This document shows positions 21,269 to 32,775 of a DNA stretch of 64,000 bases, piece by piece. The DNA is from Excoecaria cochinchinensis (taxonomy: Eukaryota > Streptophyta > Magnoliopsida > Malpighiales > Euphorbiaceae), in assembly GCA_947683425.1 (NCBI GenBank), contig CANTUQ010000161.1, forward strand, positions 682,001-746,000, in the 5' to 3' direction. Under the pieces are notes generated by a model that was not told where the DNA came from, did no database searches, and worked only from the letters and a program-made list of their open reading frames with translations. Position 1 is the stretch's first letter; each line of letters starts with the position of its first letter. A program made the translations under genes and the position numbers.

Positions 21269-22581
21269 TGATAGGAGCTTAATTGAGGTATAATTCAGTA
21301 TATGTTTTGTATGAGTTTATGGTATTAATTATGTAATTGTGTGTATATTTGATGTCAAAGGTGTTAGGTTATGTTTATTTGTATTAGATTGCATGTTTTT
21401 GTGTTTACTGGTGTTTTTAGGTGAAAAATAAAGAGAAGATAAGGCGAGACGTGAGCACCAGTCACGACTCACACACGAAGTCACGACACGTGATTAGAGG
21501 TTGCGACTCGTGAGTGGCTAGAGAGAAGAAGAAAAGCGAAGGGAGAAAAGAGAGAGGGAAAAGCCAAATCCGCGTTCTGTCGCGAGCGTGACGGTCTCGC
21601 GATCGCGACGGAAGTGACCGTTGGAGCAGTTTTCCTTGAAAAATCATCTGAAGGGGCACCTAACTTCATTAATCTTTACAACCATTTGCAAGGGGCATTT
21701 GCAAAGGACATAACTCTTAGTATTCTATAAATATATAACGTTATCTGTAAATAAAGAGGATGATTGTGAAAGTAATTTCCTGTATTTTGGTTAAAAAGTT
21801 TCTTTTCTTTAGTTAATTTTCTTAGTTAGTTTTCATGTTTTGAAGAAGAAGATTAAGGAGAAGAAAATCTATTTCGAGAGTTGAGAAAAGGGTTGAAAGA
21901 CTTCTATCTTAATCTCTTATCTTTTATTTCTTCTCTGAACATTTAATGAATACTAATTTAATGAATTTGTTTATTATTAACATTCTTTAATTCCATCTAC
22001 TTTAAGAGTCTTTGAATGCAGATTTTCTATTAGTATATTTTGCATGATCTTAATAAGTTAAAGTAGATTCGAAAGACTGTTTTAACTGAAATCTAATAGA
22101 AATTCATTATCAAGATATATTTTGAGAGATCGGTATATTGAGATAGTTGCTAAAGGTTGGTGCTTATTCTTAGATTATGTAATTAATAACCTCTAATTCA
22201 TTAATAAAAATTGTGAGTTAGACTTTTAATTGCATGTTTTAGGCATTTTAATTTATATCGAAAGAGTAAATTAGAACTTTAGTTCAACTTGGCTTGCATG
22301 AAAAGATGATTATAATTAATTGGAATGATGGAATCAAGTTCATTATTTAAATTCTTCATTGAACATTTTATTTTCTTCTGATGAACATGAACTAGGATTA
22401 ATTAGTTTATGTAATAGGATAATTTAGATTTAAATCACCAATTAATTGATCATTGTAAAAAAAGTTAAAATTCAGTAGTAATAGTGTGTAAATCACGTTC
22501 CTCGTGGGATCGACATTCTTAATTACTATTTCGGTACACCGTATACTTACAGTCATTAGCATCTATAAAAAATGCTCAACA
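21269..22581 (+). repeat. E3 3' LTR
   Basis: The 1313-bp partner of 11192-12504. It ends AATGCTCAACA and is followed by the target duplication GTCTC and 12 bp of element A. The palindrome cluster is at 21449-21615. By eye it keeps more intact CG palindromes than the 5' LTR (TGTCGCGAGCGTGAC here, TGTCACGAGCGTGAC there; GCGACTCGTGAG here, GTGACTCATGAG there). Confidence 0.94.
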
Positions 22582-22586
22582 GTCTC

Positions 22587-22598
22587 TACGGGCCCCAT
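22587..22598 (-). pseudogene. 12-bp island of element A protease between E3 and E4
   Basis: Host sequence TACGGGCCCCAT left between two insertions. Read on the minus strand with its two flanks it restores continuity of the protease frame: E5 has K-M-G-P-V-E-S at the same place, and A reads K-I-G before the E4 insertion and P-V-E-T after it. Confidence 0.78.
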
Positions 22599-24284
22599 TG
22601 TAAGCACCGTGTCCTGAGGCGGTCCAAATCAGAGATTACCCGATCAAGAAATCAAAGCCTGGTTCCAAATAGATGGATGAAATTTGGAGATTTCGTTCCT
22701 TTGAGTTCACAAGAATTAAAGGTTTTTTATTTGCGGTAGAAAGAAGCGGAAAATCGGGAGAATTTTGGCTTAAATTTTGAGTTTTCTTCCACAGACGGTC
22801 AGACCGTCGTTCACGGGGCATCCGTTGGTCGTAGCGGCAGCCCGTCTCACTCACCACGAGGGACGGGCCGTCTGTGAGTATACCGACGGACACGTGTCCG
22901 AACCAACGAACACGTGTCCGTTGGCATGTGCCCGTCAGTAGGTCAGATGCCCGTCGTTTGAATCCTATTTCCTGGTGGAAATGGGATTTAACCAACGCCC
23001 GTCGGTTAGCCTTCGATGCCCGTCGGTCGTGTTTTTCTATAAAAAGGGAAATTTCACACCATTTTGGGGTTGGTTAACAAAAATCCTATTTTACCCTTAT
23101 AAAGAAAATTCTATTTTACTTTAGAAAAATACAAAAAAGCCTCTTCCTTTGGTTTTGTTGTCTTCTCGTGAAACGGGTAGGGCCGAATCCAACCAAATTT
23201 TCATCCAAAAAGGTAAAATAAGAGGGTAAATATTCTTGACACGCGTTCTGTTTAATTTATTTTAGTTATTTTAATATTTTTCTTAACCTTACTTTATTTT
23301 ATTATTTATTATTCTTATAATATTATTTTGATCTTTTTGGCTTATTTTGGATTTTGGAAACTAATGTCCTAATCTATTTTTTGTGAAATGATGTTTTCTT
23401 GTGTTTTGGTGAGGTAAACTTGAGATGAGGTCACCATTCACACCTTGGGAGAACTCCTTTTGGTTAATTCTATCAACTTTAACCTTTTGTTAACGCATTT
23501 ATTTATTTATTTATTCTTAGTCTCCATTATATGTAAATCATTTTGTCTCGCGCAATGCCCAAAATAAACAAATGTTTTATAGTAATTAATTGGGATTTTT
23601 AACAAAGCCAAGGACCAATGTCCTATTTTTCTTATCCAATGAATTTATCACCGAAAATTATTTTTATAATAATCAAAGTCAAGGACCAATGTCCTCATAA
23701 TTAATTCCCCGGTTTTATGTATGGTTTGCACTTTTAAAATGGGAGTTGTATTCCTCTCCAAGTGTTATTGTAGTTCATTTTAAATGTTTTTCTTTATTTT
23801 ATTTATTTATCGCTTTCAACATGGATAATTGCACCTTAATTAAATTTCATTGTGTGGAGAGAAAGCAAATTAATAAGCTCAAGGTTTAATTCGAAAATTA
23901 ATCAAGGTAGAAATAGATGAGAAGTCCCGAACCCATCTCTGGTCTTTGGGCTCAAGGAGGCGAGAGACCCATTTCAATGGGATCTTTAAAACACCTCTTG
24001 TGTCCCGCTAAAAGACCTAATTAAAAATCCTAGGCTCCAAGGGAGAGAGGTTCATCCTCTAAGACCCCTTTGGTTTGCCCAAAATGGATAAAAGCGCTGT
24101 CTTAGGCTCTCCGAGGCGAGAGGAACTTTTCCAATGTTTTATTGGGTGGCGACTCCATGAAACCTCTTTGTTTCCAAAAATAGACGCACTTGCAATTCGT
24201 CGCAAGTTGTCAACGAACCTCACTTGCCAGATCGCCCTCAAGCGGGCGGTCAAGGGGCGCCCACGGGTTTCGGCGCGCGTCATA
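22599..24284 (+). repeat. E4 5' LTR
   Basis: Starts TGTAAGCACCGTGTCCTGAGG. At 22795-23035 it carries many copies of the motif CCCGTCGGT or its complement. U5 contains a hairpin plus a PBS-like TGGCGACTCC at 24147-24156. The end is placed at 24284 (ATA) to agree with the 3' LTR and the target duplication, with an uncertainty of 2 bp. Confidence 0.88.
22795..23035. repeat. GACGG/CCGTC motif cluster in E4 5' LTR
   Basis: Repeats of CCCGTCGGT, CAGACGGTCAGACCGTCG, ACGGGCCGTCTGT and GGACACGTGTCC, mostly short palindromes. The 3' LTR equivalent is 31012-31182. It is the Tat counterpart of the CG palindrome arrays in the other lineages. Confidence 0.75.
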
Positions 24285-24285
24285 G

Positions 24286-24303
24286 TGGCAACTCCGCTGG
24301 GGA
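24286..24303 (+). promoter_or_regulatory. E4 primer binding site (tRNA-Arg)
   Basis: TGGCAACTCCGCTGGGGA, Tat-type PBS complementary to tRNA-Arg, with one difference from the E5 and A core (TGGCGA). Confidence 0.85.
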
Positions 24304-25255
24304 CATGATTCGAGATTTTGATTTGAAAATACCTTGATTAAAATTTATAATTAAGTTTTAGTTTATAAATTTGCTTTCTCTCAAATTTGCATTACATCCC
24401 ATTAGAGCCTTAGATTAAGTTAGTTTGATCCCTCTATCAACCCCGGTGCATTCCCGACGCACGACCCTATGTTCACTCAATGTAGGGAAGTGTTAAGGAT
24501 AACCACCAGCCCAAGCCTCGTACCATATGGTATATCAAATGGAGACCCAATCGGTCGTTACGCTCGTGATGAGCTAGACCCGTTGGCAGGGACCATGCTT
24601 GGGTAGCCCTAAGTAACACCACCCTTAATTAAAGCTCATGTAATGGCCATAGATACTTCCCTTAGGTTATATGAGCCGTAATACCGTGCCAGCTGTATGG
24701 ATCCTTATGTATTGGATGAGTCCAAATATCTTATTTGGTTACCTAGCCAAAGGCTTTCATGCCCCGGTAGGGCCATGTCAATGTATTTGGATTACCTAAA
24801 TATGTAAAGATCATTTTCCATGCGCCTGTGCATTAGTTAAGAGAGCTTATGCTACCGGTTTTCCACTGTGCACCATGCGCGTCCATCGAGTTCCCTGTTA
24901 ACCCATGGATAAAGCCCACCTAAGACAGAGACCGCATGACCACGTGTGTGGGGGCAATAAGGTTGGAAGGATCTATCTGCTTGCATGTGGTTGTGGATGA
25001 TGCATTGCATATTCATGTTATTCATGCATAAATAAAAATTTTTATTTTCTCCCTATGCATACATCCTATTCTTTGCATATAACAATTACATGTACATATT
25101 ATCCTGTGTATAGTTTTTTCAAATGTCTCACATGCAGCATTGTAATCTCTTTTTGCTATTGTATACCATTTTTGTTGCACAGCACGACCATGCATTGCGT
25201 ATTATTCATGCATTGCGTATTATTCATGCATCATTCTAACTCTTTAATCTTTTAG
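24304..25255 (+). other. E4 leader (5' untranslated region)
   Basis: No gene. The block at 24547-24610 is almost identical to blocks in the leaders of E5 (41258-41321) and A (35118-35182). Near the end there is a tandem 20-bp duplication (ATGCATTGCGTATTATTC, 25191-25230), then TTCTAACTCTTTAATCTTTTAG|CCATC, a splice acceptor-like site conserved at this position in all three Tat elements. Confidence 0.7.
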
Positions 25256-26657
25256 CCATCAAAGACCATTTTCCTAGCTGGTTAGGGGTTCTGACAGTCG
25301 CATTATCAGAGAGTTTTGATTGACCAACCAGAATCAAGTCAAGTGCAATCAACAGGCATTCAGGGCTGAAATGGCCGATTCATCGAGGGAGAAAGATGCT
25401 ACCAGGGCCTTGATAGCTGAAGAAGTGGGACAAAGGTTCGAAGAATTCGAGAATCGGATGATGGCCATGATGGTCGTAATGGCTCAACCAGCTGCGCCAC
25501 AGAACCTGGCGCCTCCTCCCATGAGACAAAATGAACAGGAGGAGGCCAGAGAGGATCCACCGGAGGATATACGTCCACCACCAGTGGGCTTAGGGGCTGC
25601 CATGTCAGGAGGGAAAAAGAGAAGAGTAGCCCATAGAATGGAAGAGGACTTAGAAGGGGATGAATATGAAGAACCCCTATCAATTAAAAGGAAAGCACCC
25701 CAGACAGAAGATACCATTTGGAGGAAGATGGAAGAGAAGTTCGAGGCAATGTCCCGAATGCTAATGATGCAAAGGGGGATGAGCCCCGAAGACAGAGAGC
25801 TGGATGGAGAAGATCTAATCCCCTTGAACTTCAAGATGCCTGATGTCCTGAAATTTGATGGCACATCGAACCCCACCGCTCATATTAAGCAACACTCCTT
25901 GGTGATGAAGGGGACGACGCTGACGAGGAGGCAAAAGATTGAATACTTCTGTTTGAGTTTGTTAGGTCCTGCGGTGGACTGGTATCATGGGCTGGAACAA
26001 AGAATCAAAGAAGACTGGGATCTGCTGACGGAGGAGTTCCTCCTGTAATATGACTGTAATATAAGGATAGAGGTCACTCTGAAAGATCTAGAGTTGCTAC
26101 AATAAAAGCCAAATGAGTCATTCCATGAGTATTTGACACGATGGAGGAACCGAGTAATGGAGATGAAGAAGAAGCCCGACACTCTAGACTAGATCAGGCT
26201 ATTTATTAGGAATGCCAGTCCATACTTGCAAGATGGGCTAAAGATGAAGGGGTTGAAGGACTAGGAGTCCTTAAAAGATATAGCCATCGAAGCTGAGGCT
26301 TAGCATCTGGATAAAATGGCTAAATCTACAAACCTGGCCTTGGGCAAAAGCACAGGAAACGGCAATGGCAATGGGGGCAATACCAAGGTAATAGAGGTCT
26401 CAACCATCGGAATGACTCTTAAACACCTCACCATCTCAGGCAAGCCTCTATCTTGGTACTTCGCTCGTCTCATCAAGGAAGGGAAGTTGCAACCCTTGCC
26501 AGCTAGGCCTGCCCCAAGTCAAGGAAAGCCTAGGCAGAGAACGAACTGGTATTGTGCATATCACCAGTACACAGGGTATAGGACAGACTATTATCGCCCT
26601 CTAAGAGATCGCATTCAAGAATTGACACCTATCCTGGAGGAAGAAAGGAAGAATTAG
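25256..26657 (+). pseudogene. gag: E4 Tat gag (broken)
   Basis: One frame throughout, with stops near 26046, 26103, 26190, 26263 and 26298. Residues ATRALIAEEVGQRFEEFENRMMAMM open the conserved part; the Met at 25371 is conserved in all three Tat copies and may be the start. The core follows: FKMPDVLKFDGTSNPTAHIKQ, TLTRRQKIEYFCLSL, VDWYHGLEQRIKEDWDLL, then TRWRNRVMEMKKKPD and the C-terminal WYCAYHQYTGYRTDYY. The last is a Tat-type zinc-knuckle relic that has lost its final His and Cys. The sequence ends where protease should begin, so the deletion of pol starts here. Confidence 0.85.
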
Positions 26658-29110
26658 AGTTGTTATAATATTTTTTCCTTTTCTAAAGTGTATTCCTGAA
26701 CTATGCACTTGTTTCTCTTTTCTATTTTAATAATATGGGCTTTTCTTATATATGCATTATCATATCTTATTGCATCAAGCATAAGTGATAATCATGATTA
26801 AGGCATTGGTTTAATAAACACTGTTTCATTCAGTTTAAATAAATAGTAATCTTGGTTGCATCCAACTTGACTCCTGAAGTGAGATTAAAACTTGAAAAAA
26901 GAGAGAAGAAAAACTAGTTGCAATTAGGGGATTGGATGAAAACTCACTAAGAGCACTAGAACCTTTCTGATTACCTGTCAAAGCGACTTCTGGATAAGGC
27001 TGAATCTAGAAAATGATTTAGGCACTGTTTCTTTGTCTAGCTCTCTAAATTATCATTTCCTACCCTTGCTCCACAATCGCTTGCAAGCCCGTTGAGCCTT
27101 TATTTTGGTATGCAAAATGTGTACCGATTTTATTATTACACATGTTAAAACCTCTCCCTTCGCCTAAAATAATTTTGGCTTCCCCTTAGAAGGATGGCCG
27201 CTCTAGTAAGGATGGATGTACATTACGACGTTCTTTTGGGATATCAAAAAAATTACCCTCATGAGGATGGGTCTATGCTTCAGAAAAGGGGTTTCGATCA
27301 TTTACATTTTTTTTTAAAAAAAAACTACTAAAATTTGCCCTAATAATGATCAGTTTTCACTTTCGGGAAGGGTACCAGTCATCGGTAATTTTGTTGGAAT
27401 GTTAAAAGATCACCCCGGTGAAAGTGGGTTTACAATTCGGGAAGAGAGTTTCAATTATTTTGGGTCGCTAAAAATTGCCCTGATAAAGATGAGCTTACAC
27501 TTCAAGAAAAGGGGTTTGATCATTGTCTTTGAATAATTAGAGACATAAGTTAAAAAAAAGGGAGGGAGAACGATAAAAAAAAAAAAATAAAAAAGAAAGA
27601 AAAGGAAAAAAGAAAAAGAAGAAGAAGAAGAGCTTAGGTGATACCCCTTGACGAGTTCGGTGGTTATCTTTTTAACTAAATTGTTATACTAAGCTTGATG
27701 AGTTCATGTATTACCAAATCCAAATTCAAGAGTATCTGGACAGTATACAATTGGGGTTGAAAATGGTTCCTTCATCCGAATGAACGTTGCGGCCATTTTT
27801 CTCTAGAAACCTAATCCTCATTTGATAGCCATCTACCTAAGCCTAACATTACAACCAAAAGAAGACCTCTTGATTTTGGGTTCGGCCTTATCTAACTAGC
27901 GGAGATGACCTTCTAGTAAGGTTTGGTACGTAGGAAGAGGCATATGGTATTTCTTGAGCTTTAAGCGAGAAGCCATGAGTGCATTTATGCATTCGAGTTG
28001 AGTCTTGTCCCCAACGTTGTATTTAGAATTCACGTTCAAAGAATAAGAGCCAAGAGAAATATTAAATCAAGAAAACCGAAAATGGTTGATTGATAACAGG
28101 AGTCGAATGCACCTAAGGTGTTGCTCATTGAGATTGAATAAAACTGGTGTTTTTGCATCACATGTCTCGTCATGATCATTCTAATTGCTATATGGTGAGT
28201 ATAGATAGAGATGCATGCATAAGCTAGGCATAAACATGCAATTAAATGGTTAAGAGAAACCTGTTAGAGACATGAGTTAAAAAAAAAAGAAAAAGAAAAG
28301 AAAAGAAAGGCCGTTAGAGATAAAAACCGTGACTAGCTCTCTAAGCAAAAGTGTAAGGCCAAAGGGCAGGGTGAAAACCTGGGAACAGGCAGTCCATCCT
28401 TCAAAAAAATGAATAAAAGCCGCTAGAGTGGGTTGGGTCCATTCTAGGCAAAAGTTAGGCACAGGGTTATGTGAAAATCCCTAAAGGGACACATTTCTCA
28501 GTAAGAAAAGCTAGTGTGAAAATCCACAAGGGACATAGTACCTTTAAAACAATGACTATTGATGCCTTGAGCGATAAGGCGACATTACTCCGAATGACTT
28601 TCCTTTAGGCAGAACTTGATTCAGAGTCCTAGGGGGCAAAATGCTCATTGACCGGGGGGCAAAGATGTGCACGAGTCAGTTCTCTTTAAAAGATTATGGG
28701 TCAGAGTCCGTAAAGTCAAGGCAATGCTTTTTTAGATCCTTGGGAGCATCAGACAATGTGAGCAGCCGAGCAGTACCCTCAACGAATCTCTTAACCACCT
28801 GCGATGTGGTCTATTCATTTTTTGTTGCGATGTGGTCTATTCATTTTTTGCATATCACATGCATCTCACGTGCATTCAATCCTTTATACATATAGAAATG
28901 CACACACAATTCTTATACATTAATCCTTTGCTCGTATCTCGTGTGTATAGCTTTATGTGTACATTTCATACACATTACGCACACACAATCTTTTGTACAT
29001 ACTTTTGTGCTAATAACTTTACAGGGAAAACGCCAAACCAATGGACAACTTTGGCAAGATGAATTCAAGATAAAGCCCGCGCAAGTCGAAATCATGTAAG
29101 CCCATTAAGG
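26658..29110 (+). other. E4 post-gag non-coding region
   Basis: No supported gene. 27180-27540 holds four degenerate copies of a unit of about 70 bp (CCTCATGAGGATGGGTCTA...AAAAGGGGTTTCGATCAT). Purine-rich tracts at 27540-27630 and 28270-28310 both follow TTAGAGACAT-AGTTAAAAAAAA, a direct repeat. 28380-28560 closely matches 58795-58950 of E5, the intron side of E5's antisense gene. 28800-28851 has a tandem GCGATGTGGTCTATTCATTT duplication. Confidence 0.6.
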
Positions 29111-30175
29111 GATTATTTTTAAGACATTTTTTAATGCATTCTCAGTCTCTTCGGAGCATTATTTTTAAGACATTTTCTAATGCATTTTCAGTCTCTTCGA
29201 AGCATTATCTTTAGGTCCTTTTGTTAAGGCATTACTATCCTCTTCGGAGCATTATCTTTAAGTCCTTTTCTTAAGGCATTTCAAATCTTTTCCTAGACGT
29301 TCTCAGTCTCTTCGGAGCATTAAGTTATTTTCAAAAAACTATCCCAAATCCCTTCAATCCAAGGTGATCCAAGAGATGGGTTTAGCTCAACATTGTCAGG
29401 CACTATCCAGAAAAGAGTAAGCCTATTCATGCACGCTATGCCGAGGGTAGCCAGGTAAGTCTCTCTATCACAAGACATATGCTTACACACATCACACAAT
29501 AAGTGTACAAAATTCAAATTCAAATGTACCAAATCTTAAGCAAAAACAAATTCTCGAGCAACAACAAAGGCCAACAAAGCAAAATAGCAAAACAAAAAGA
29601 AGAAGATATTTTCAAGGCCTTAAAAATCCAACATATTGTAAAAATCCGAGTGTATCCAAAGTGTAAAAATTCCAAGAAAGAAAATCCCAAAACAAAAACA
29701 AAAATAGAAAAATCACCAAAGACATGGAAACCTATCCGCCTGCGGGCAAGCAACCAAAACCTCAAATATAATTTTCCTCTGAGGAGGCTCAAACATAATT
29801 TCCTCTCTGGAGGCTCAACATCAAAGTCTCTTCGGAGCATTATCTTTAAGACCTTTTTGAAGGCATTCTCAGTCTCTTCGGAGCATTATCTTTAAGACCT
29901 TTTTTAAGGCATTCTCGGTCTCTTCGAAGCATTATCTTTGTGTCCTTTTTAAGGCATTCTCAGTCTCTTCGAAGCATTATCTTTGTGTCCTTTTTAAGGC
30001 ATTCTCAGTCTCTTCGGAGCATTATCTTTGTATCCTTTTTAAGGCATTCTCAGTCTCTTCGGAGCATTATCTTTGTGTCCTTTTTAAGGCTTTCTCAGTC
30101 TCTTTGGAGAACTATCTTTAAGACCTTTTCTTAAGGCTTTCTCAGTCTCTTTGGAACGTTAAGTTATTTTCAATA
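29110..30175 (+). repeat. E4 45-bp minisatellite in two blocks
   Basis: Unit of about 45 bp: TCTCAGTCTCTTCGGAGCAT followed by TATCTTTGTGTCCTTTTTAAGGCAT. Degenerate copies occur at 29135-29330 and more regular ones at 29818-30165, separated by unique sequence. Because 45 is divisible by three, the array makes an open frame with a repeated 15-residue peptide at 29940-30134; this is an artefact. Confidence 0.9.
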
Positions 30176-30218
30176 ATATCCCAAATCACTTCAATCTGAA
30201 GTAATCCGAGAGGCCAAG

Positions 30219-30715
30219 ACAAGCCCAGTGGGATAGACCAGCCACCGTGCAGACCGAGACGAGGTTAGCGGGGCACCAGCGATAGAACAGATCGCAACAG
30301 AGGATGGAGTTAGAGACACTTCACCTCACACCGTGCATGCCAAGATGAGGTTAACGGTAAAGACCAGGCACCGTGCAGACCGAGACAAGGTTAGCGGGGC
30401 GCCAGCGATAGAACGGATCGCAAAGAGAGGCTGTAGTCAGAGAGTACTACATCTCACAAACTCCGTGCAGGCTGAGACAAGACTAGCGGAACAATCGTGG
30501 TAAAACAAACCACAAATTGAGTTTGTAGTCAGAGAGTACTACATCTCCCAAAGCTGCATCAGCCGAGACGGGGCTAGCAGAGGCAAATGAGGTCGTAACT
30601 AGAGAACGCTACATCTCGCCAACACCTTACAGGTCGAGACGAGGCCGGTAAGGGCACCTACATCAAATTCATTCATCAGCGAGCAGATCTAGATGAGACC
30701 TGCCAGATGAACACC
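30219..30715 (+). repeat. E4 longer tandem repeat next to the 3' LTR
   Basis: Four to five degenerate copies of a unit of roughly 100 bp containing GTGCAGACCGAGACGAGGTTAGCGGGGC, GATAGAACGGATCGCA and AGAGAGTACTACATCTC-type segments. E5 has a related start (CACGCAGGCTGAGATGAGGCTGGCGGGACA, near 63292) before its own array. Quoted strings are split from longer units. Confidence 0.8.
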
Positions 30716-30799
30716 CCGAAGGAAAGGATTGCTCCAGGTATGCTTTTCTTCCCTTCTTTCTCTGAATTTTGGCACACCTAGGCACTTGTGCACTAGCCT

Positions 30800-30818
30800 C
30801 CCCAAAATTGGGGGCAAT
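30800..30818 (+). other. E4 polypurine tract
   Basis: CCCCAAAATTGGGGGCAAT directly before the LTR terminus TGTAAGCACC. The GGGGGCAA part is the likely primer. Confidence 0.7.
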
Positions 30819-32437
30819 TGTAAGCACCGTATCCCGAGGCAGTCCAGATCAGAGATTACCCAATGAAGAAATCAAAGCCTGGTTCCGAATAGATGGATGC
30901 AATTCAGAGATTTCGGTCCTTTGAGTTCACAAGAATTAAAGGTTTTTTATTTGCAGTAGAAAGAAGCGGAAAATCGGGAGAATTTTGGCTTAAATTTTGA
31001 GTTTTCTTCCACAGACGGTCAGACCGTCGGTCGCGGGGCATTCTTCGATCGTAGCGGCAGCCCGTCTCACTCGCCACGAGGGACGGGCCATCTGTGAGTT
31101 TACAGACACGTGTCCAAACCAACGAGCAAGTGTCCATTGGCATGTGCCCGTCGGTTAGCCTTCGACGCCCGTCGGTCGTGTTTTTTAATAAAAAGGGAAA
31201 TTTCACACTATTTTGGGGTTGGTTAACAAAAATCCTATTTTACCCTTATAAAGAAAATTCCATTTTACTTTAGAAAAATACAAAAAAGCCTCTTCCTTTG
31301 GTTTTGTTGTCTTCTCGTGAAACGCGTAGGGCCGAATCCAACCAAATTTTCATCCAAAAAGGTAAAATCAGAGGGTAAATATTCTGGACATGCGTTCTGT
31401 TTAATTTATTTTAGTTATTTTCATATTTTTCTTAACCTTGCTTTATTTTATTATTTATTATTCTTATAATCTTATTTTGATCATTTTGGCTTATTTTGGA
31501 TTTTGGATACTAACGTCCTAATCTGTTTTTTGTGAAATGACGTTTTCTTGTGTTTTGGTGAGGTGAACTTGAGATAAGGTCACCGTTCACACCCTGGGAG
31601 AACTCTTTTTTGTTAATTCTATCAACTTTAACCTTTTGTTAACGCATTTATTTATTTATTTATTTATTCTTAGTCTCCATTATATGTAAATCATTTTGTC
31701 TCGTGCAATGCCCAAAATAAACAAATGTTTTATAGTAATTAGTTGGGATTTTTAACAAGGCTAAGGACCAATGTCCTATTTTTCTTATCCAATGAATTTA
31801 TCACCGAAAATTGTTTTTATAATAATCAAAGTCAAGGACCAATGTCCTCATAATTAATTCCCCGGTTTTATGAATGGTTTGTACTTTTAAAATGGGAGTT
31901 GTATTTCGCTCCTAGTGTTATTGTATTTCATTTTAAATGTTTTTCTTTATTTTATTTATTTATCACTTTCAACATCGATAATTGCGCCTTAATTAAATTG
32001 CATTGTGTGGAGAGAAAGCGAATTAATAAGCTCAAGGTTTAATTGTAAAATTAATCAAGGTAAAAATAGATGAGAAGTCCCGAACCCATCTCTGGTCTTT
32101 AGGATCAATGAGGCGAGAGACCCATTTCAATGGGATCTCCAAGACACATCTTGTGTCCCGCCAAAAGACCTAATTAAAAATCCTAGGCTCCAAGGGAGAG
32201 AGGTTCATCCTCTAAGACCCCTTTGGTTTGCCCAAAATGGATAAAAGCGCTGTCTTAGGCTCTCCGAGGCGAGAGGAACTTTCCCAATGTTTTATTGGGT
32301 GGCGACTCCATGAAACCTCTTTGTTGCCCAAAATCGACGCACTTGCAATTCGTTGCAAGTTGTCAACGGACCTCACTTGCCCGATCGCCCTCAAGCGGGC
32401 GGTCAAGGGGCGCCCACGGGGTTCGGTTCACGTCACA
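30819..32437 (+). repeat. E4 3' LTR
   Basis: The partner of 22599-24284, about 67 bp shorter, mostly from loss of repeat units in the CCCGTCGGT cluster (31012-31182). It ends ...TTCACGTCACA and is followed by CCAAT and the protease frame of element A. The PBS-like TGGCGACTCC is at 32300-32309. Confidence 0.9.
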
Positions 32438-32442
32438 CCAAT

Positions 32443-32775
32443 CTTAACCAATGCTCTAAACATCCCCGACGCTTGTCTCCGAGAATTATCATAGACTGTG
32501 ATGGTCAAATCCGACTTGCTGAGCATGCTCTCATCTAGCCCGAAAGCCTGCAGTGCCACAAATGGATAGATATTTATGGATGATCCATCATCAACCATGA
32601 CGCAAGCAGTGTGCTTGCCATTTACTTGTGCCTTGATGTACAGCGGCCGGTTGTGATTGCGGCCTTCAACTGGCAAATCAGCGTCGAAATACACCAACTT
32701 CTCTCTTGACCCTCCCTTTACAAGATCTAATAGCTCAGACGGAGAGATTGTCGTGGCCACAGTGGACTCGCTCAA
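32443..32775 (-). pseudogene. Element A protease N-terminal half, cut by E4
   Basis: The minus-strand frame carries STVATTISPSELLDLVKG, HTACVMVDDGSSINIYP and SDLTITVYDNSRRQASGMF. MVDDGSS is the aspartic protease active-site region in its Tat form and equals MVDDGSSINVCP in E5. The frame runs to K-I-G where E4 starts and continues on the far side of E4. Confidence 0.82.

Larger units (their letters stand above)
11192..22581 (+). mobile_element. E3: Athila-lineage element, pol deleted, carrying solo LTR E6
   Basis: Direct LTRs (11192-12504 and 21269-22581) with TG...CA ends, a perfect 5-bp target duplication GTCTC (11187-11191 and 22582-22586), a PBS complementary to tRNA-Asp and a GTGTGGGGGAAT polypurine tract. 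The internal region holds an Athila-type gag, no protease-RT-RNase H-integrase at all, and an Athila ORF1-like gene in the env position, which is interrupted by E6 and partly inverted. The element is therefore non-autonomous. About 25-30 differences over 1.31 kb between the LTRs make it older than E1 and E2. It is inserted in the protease gene of element A. Confidence 0.95.
22599..32437 (+). mobile_element. E4: Tat-lineage element, gag only, pol deleted
   Basis: LTRs 22599-24284 and 30819-32437, tRNA-Arg PBS, leader, one gag frame with stops, then 4.1 kb of non-coding DNA with minisatellites and a polypurine tract. The flanks CCCAT (22594-22598) and CCAAT (32438-32442) match at 4 of 5 positions; taking them as the target duplication restores the protease frame of element A exactly. 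No protease, RT, RNase H or integrase is detectable. The LTRs are clearly more diverged than those of E1, E2 or E3, and the 3' LTR lacks about 65 bp of the motif region. Confidence 0.9.

Noticed and set aside
29940..30134. ORF with a perfect 15-residue repeat
   Set aside because: 45-bp minisatellite with a unit length divisible by three; no start context and no family.
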